A stretch of DNA of 64,000 bases from Colwellia marinimaniae (GTDB taxonomy: Bacteria; Pseudomonadota; Gammaproteobacteria; Enterobacterales; Alteromonadaceae), in NCBI RefSeq assembly GCF_002207865.1, contig NZ_BDQM01000011.1:55745-119744 (forward strand), read 5' to 3'. Made by a program: the position numbers and the translations under genes. Shown here piece after piece: positions 60,866-64,000 of the stretch. The notes below the pieces were generated by a model. That model searched no databases, was not told where the DNA came from, and worked only from the letters and a program-made list of their open reading frames with translations. The first letter of the stretch is position 1, and each line of letters begins with the position of its first letter.

Positions 60866-62098
60866 TTAGTTAGCTTCATAGCCAAAAGGGTCATCAATAG
60901 AGTGAGCCGGCTCACTAAACCATTTTGGTCCAGATTCAGTCATGTAGAAGTGATCTTCTAAACGCACACCAAACTCGCCATAAAGACACAGCATAGGCTC
61001 ATTAGAAAAACACATGCCTGCAGCCAAGGGGGTTTTATCACCTCTGACTAAATATGGCCATTCATGAATGTCTAAACCAACGCCATGGCCAGTACGATGT
61101 GGCAGTCCTGGTACTTGATAATCTGGGCCATAACCTTGTGTTTCAAGGTAGTTGCGAGCAGCAATATCGACTGTTTCACAAGGGGACGCTATTTTGGCCG
61201 CAGCAAAGCCCTGCGCTTGCGCTGTTTTTTCATGTAACCACACCGTACGTTGTTTTTCACTGGCTTCACCAAAAACATAACTGCGGGTTATATCCGAATT
61301 ATAGCCCTGAACTAAGCAGCCAGTATCGATTAACACCATATCATTAGCATCGAGGGTTTTAGGCTCTTTTACCCCATGTGGGTAGGCGGTATCTTGGCCA
61401 AATAAAACAATACAAAAAGAGGAACCCTTAGGGGCGCCTAATTTTATATGCGCTTTGTTGATAAAGTCAGTGACTTGTGCGGTAGTGATGCCAAGGGTTA
61501 ATATTTTGGCTACGGCGCGATGTACTACCATAGTCATGTCTTTAGCGCGTTGCAATAAGGCAATTTCGCTGGCAGACTTGATCATTCTACAACCGGCGGT
61601 GATACTTTTACTGCTAGTGAACGTTAACGAGATGTTTTGATCTTTTGCAGCATTCATCATGCCATCAACCGCGAAAAATGCTGTTGATTCATCAATGGCA
61701 AGGGTTCCTTGGGCACAGTTGTTTTTCTTCAGTACCTCCATAACAAGTTGATACGGTGACTCATGTTCATGCCAGCTAGCGACTTGTGCCTCAATCTGCA
61801 TAAAGCCAGATAGTGTACTTACTTCGAACCAAGGGGCGATATACACTAAATTACCTTCTGCAGGTAATATTGCGCCGACTAAGCGCTCAGATGAGTACCA
61901 AGCAGTGCCAGTAAAATAGCTTAAATTAGTGCCAGCATTAATATATAAGGCGCTAATGTTTTGTGCACGCATTAGCTGTTGCGCTTTAGCAATACGCTGT
62001 TGATATTCACCTAATGAGATAGGCGTGATATCAGTGGTCATATCGGTTAATTTATTTAATTCTATTTCAGCTGTAGAGCCACCAATACCAATGGACAT
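60866..62098 (-). CDS. M24-family Xaa-Pro dipeptidase
   Basis: The product is 410 aa; ATG with GAAGGAA upstream. Creatinase N-domain about 30-170, catalytic pita-bread domain with D (VLIDTGCLVQGYNSD), D (SDITRSY), H (HRTGHGVGLDIHE), E (CFSNEPMLC) and E (VRLEDHF). The HRTGHGVGLDIHE motif is typical of prolidase-type M24 enzymes. Likely liberates proline or hydroxyproline from imported dipeptides. Its promoter carries the TATTGTATACAATA operator shared with the hydroxyproline genes. Confidence 0.87.
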   Translation of the reverse strand: MSIGIGGSTAEIELNKLTDMTTDITPISLGEYQQRIAKAQQLMRAQNISALYINAGTNLSYFTGTAWYSSERLVGAILPAEGNLVYIAPWFEVSTLSGFMQIEAQVASWHEHESPYQLVMEVLKKNNCAQGTLAIDESTAFFAVDGMMNAAKDQNISLTFTSSKSITAGCRMIKSASEIALLQRAKDMTMVVHRAVAKILTLGITTAQVTDFINKAHIKLGAPKGSSFCIVLFGQDTAYPHGVKEPKTLDANDMVLIDTGCLVQGYNSDITRSYVFGEASEKQRTVWLHEKTAQAQGFAAAKIASPCETVDIAARNYLETQGYGPDYQVPGLPHRTGHGVGLDIHEWPYLVRGDKTPLAAGMCFSNEPMLCLYGEFGVRLEDHFYMTESGPKWFSEPAHSIDDPFGYEAN

Positions 62099-62186
62099 TT
62101 TATATTTCCTTCAAAAATAATTAACTTTATGTGAGGTGTGTTTACTCAGCACTTAGCTGAGCGGCACAGTAATAAATTCATAGGTA

Positions 62187-62200
62187 TATTGTATACAATA
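62187..62200. promoter_or_regulatory. GntR-type operator TATTGTATACAATA
   Basis: Perfect 14-bp palindrome, about 90 nt upstream of the dipeptidase start codon; its inner 12 bp are identical to 44466-44477. Confidence 0.62.
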
Positions 62201-62370
62201 TTTTCACTGAGACAAGTGTTAATCTAGGCTATTTCTCGGTCGTGCTGACACTGCATGCTAATATTTCATTTAGAGTAAATGGATTAATTAATTGCTCATT
62301 TAGCGAAAATTAACAGACTTACCGGCAGGCTGCGATAACGATTAACCTCGTTTTAAAAATAGATAATCGT

Positions 62371-63750
62371 TTAAAACCAGCGATCTTTGACTTTACCGTA
62401 CTGAAAATAACCCCATTGACCAACACGTCTGAATGGCGCGAAGGGAAATGTTGTTAACGGGGTTTGGTAAATGGGTAAATTGGGTACTGTCACCCCAGCA
62501 ACTTTTTGCGCCAAACGTTTACCTGCTTGTACAGAGAAAGACACGCCACTACCACAATAACCCATGGCATAAAAAACAGTGCGCTGTTCATTTTGATAAA
62601 CATGGGGCATGTCATCTAACGACATACACAACCATCCTGACCAGGCATAATCGTAACGTAAGGAGTTGAGAGCGGGAAAACTTGTTTTCAATACCGCAAG
62701 TAAGCGTTTGGCGTAGTAGGGGTCGGCAGCATTTTTACCGGTTATTGCCCCACGACCGCCAAATAAAATACGATTATCAGGTAACTTGCGATAGTAATAT
62801 TTCAATGCGCGTGTATCCATGATGACATTGCTGGTTAAAAAATTACACGCGGCCAGTTGCTCAGCTGATAACGGCTGAGTAACAATTATTTGTGATAAAA
62901 CGGGTAATGTTTTGCTCTTAATTAAGGGGTGAAAATTCTTGGCTGAATAACCATTCGTGGCTATAACCACCTTTTTAGCTTTGACAATGCCGTTTGGCGT
63001 ATGCAATATTTGCAGGGTTTGGCTTTGTTGACCCGTTTTATGGGATGTCTCTTGCTGCCAATTTCCCACTGGACTGTCACAATAAATGCTGACACCGGCC
63101 TCTCTGGCAAGCTTTTGATAACCCCAAGCCAGTTTTAGTGGATTAAGCCCAAAACCATCTTGATAACGAATTGCGCCATAAGCATTATGATCTGCCATAT
63201 AATCCTGGTGTAACTGCTCACGTGTTAATACTTGGATATCATAGCCAAACATCTTTTTTTGCAAAGCTGCCGTCTCGATTAAATCTTTTAGCATACTTGG
63301 CTTGTGGGCCACGCGAATATAGCCACTGTCTTGTGGATCGCAATCAATGCCCTCGCTAATTAAACTTTTGACGGTATCAACACCCGCACACATTTCTTGG
63401 TAAATGCCACGCATAACCTCTTCCCCCCATTGCGATTGCATGCGGGCGTAGGGTTTTCGGCCAGAGGACTTTAAAATAAAGCCAGCATTACGGCCACTGG
63501 CCCCCCAAGCCGTTCGGTTTGCTTCTAAGACCGTGGCTTTGATACCGTGCTCACGTGCTAAGTGCAGCGCCGTTGATAAGCCGGTATAACCGGCACCGAT
63601 AATGGCAACATCTACCTCAATATCTTTATTTAACTGACCATCATCTGCTGGTGCATTTCCTAAGGTATTAGCCGCTGTGACGTCAGCCCAATAACTGTTA
63701 GGGTAGGGCGCATTAGCACCAATTGATTCATCAAGAAGAGGATCGTACAT
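62371..63750 (-). CDS. FAD-dependent oxidoreductase (DAO/PuuB-like)
   Basis: The product is 459 aa. An N-terminal YPNSYWADVTAANTLG leader, common in gamma-glutamylputrescine-oxidase-like enzymes, precedes the FAD-binding motif VDVAIIGAGYTGLSTALHLAREHGIKATVLEANRTAWGASGRNAGF. Later FGGRGAITGK and YAMGYCGSGVSFSVQAGKRLA contact FAD. Oxidises a secondary or primary amine, or an amino acid such as a proline derivative; substrate not readable. Position beside the dipeptidase suggests a part in proline or hydroxyproline use. A possible second D-hydroxyproline oxidase. Confidence 0.82.
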   Translation of the reverse strand: MYDPLLDESIGANAPYPNSYWADVTAANTLGNAPADDGQLNKDIEVDVAIIGAGYTGLSTALHLAREHGIKATVLEANRTAWGASGRNAGFILKSSGRKPYARMQSQWGEEVMRGIYQEMCAGVDTVKSLISEGIDCDPQDSGYIRVAHKPSMLKDLIETAALQKKMFGYDIQVLTREQLHQDYMADHNAYGAIRYQDGFGLNPLKLAWGYQKLAREAGVSIYCDSPVGNWQQETSHKTGQQSQTLQILHTPNGIVKAKKVVIATNGYSAKNFHPLIKSKTLPVLSQIIVTQPLSAEQLAACNFLTSNVIMDTRALKYYYRKLPDNRILFGGRGAITGKNAADPYYAKRLLAVLKTSFPALNSLRYDYAWSGWLCMSLDDMPHVYQNEQRTVFYAMGYCGSGVSFSVQAGKRLAQKVAGVTVPNLPIYQTPLTTFPFAPFRRVGQWGYFQYGKVKDRWF

Positions 63751-64000
63751 TTTTCATCCTAAGTAGACTTTTCAGCTAGAGGATTTTAAACAACTCATTC
63801 GCTAAAATCAGTATAAAGTTGTTAAAGTTTATTCTTTTACCGTGATTTTACTGTAATTGTCCCAGTATTTTGTGAATATAGTGAGCTAACATTCACCACT
63901 AAACTTTAGGCTCTGTTGTAGAACACTGTTGTCTATAATGTAACACACTGATTTAAAGGAAGATGTTGCTGATGTGATAAGAGCGAGCATCACAAGCATG

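Noticed and set aside
1..64000. tRNA, rRNA or CRISPR loci
   Set aside because: No TPsiC-arm motif in a cloverleaf context, no conserved rRNA segments and no regularly spaced repeats were found on reading; a covariance-model search would be decisive.

Overview
The window reads as a chromosomal segment of a marine, probably cold-adapted gammaproteobacterium of the Colwellia/Thalassotalea type (Alteromonadales). The basis is A+T-rich, K/N/I-rich proteins, many families typical of that group (DUF3300, DUF3019, DUF3545, DUF2750, DUF2956, VF530, DUF5916, choice-of-anchor H), both GlyGly-CTERM-like and PEP-CTERM sorting signals, and dispersed palindromic mini-repeats. No rRNA, tRNA or CRISPR array was seen. 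This assignment is inference from gene content; no marker gene was compared.

Layout. 1-4.2 kb: a secreted 2H-phosphoesterase-like protein with an internal duplication, then a 955-bp-spaced direct repeat that brackets a second-copy csrA-like gene and a tiny HTH gene, a MATE exporter and gene relics. 4.2-9.3 kb: a choice-of-anchor H surface protein and a PepSY/OmpR-type regulator/histidine kinase operon followed by a His-rich DUF3300 gene. The operon and the DUF3300 gene carry the same 11-bp-period direct repeat at the same distance from a -10-like hexamer, so they look like one PhoP-like regulon. 9.3-15.6 kb: a deletion scar fusing a LysR relic to a PEP-mutase relic, a hotdog DUF4442 protein, and a TetR gene followed by two copies of a palindromic operator, an orphan MlaC-like gene, a membrane protein and an AraC-HDOD fusion. 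15.7-29.3 kb: mostly housekeeping or accessory genes (PEP-CTERM protein, FrnE-like DsbA, DUF5677 gene inside an inverted repeat, DUF5916 protein, serine hydrolase, prepilin, betaine-binding protein, CDGSH/glutamate-synthase protein, RhlE-like helicase). 30.0-33.7 kb: a MipA/OmpV - DUF3019 - response regulator - kinase operon. 34-41 kb: CreA, a chemoreceptor, an M13 peptidase lipoprotein, PAP2, DUF2956.

41.6-53.2 kb, continued at 60.9-63.8 kb, is the clearest functional unit: a hydroxyproline/proline-peptide utilisation region. It encodes a 4-hydroxyproline 2-epimerase (Cys/Cys), an FAD D-hydroxyproline dehydrogenase, a DapA-family deaminase and alpha-ketoglutarate semialdehyde dehydrogenase for trans-4-hydroxyproline. 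A trans-3-hydroxyproline dehydratase (Cys/Thr) and an ornithine-cyclodeaminase-family reductase would serve trans-3-hydroxyproline. A POT peptide transporter, two M24 Xaa-Pro peptidases and a second FAD oxidase supply substrate. Three copies of a TTGTATACAA-type palindrome sit at its promoters. The deaminase gene is flanked by IS66 and IS200/IS605 relics, and a C-terminal scrap of another DapA-like protein lies beside the epimerase gene, which suggests the original deaminase was lost and replaced.

53.5-60.6 kb is accessory: VF530, a large PKD-like lipoprotein inside a second inverted repeat, a translationally coupled two-gene unit of unknown function, and several small basic or cold-shock-like proteins.
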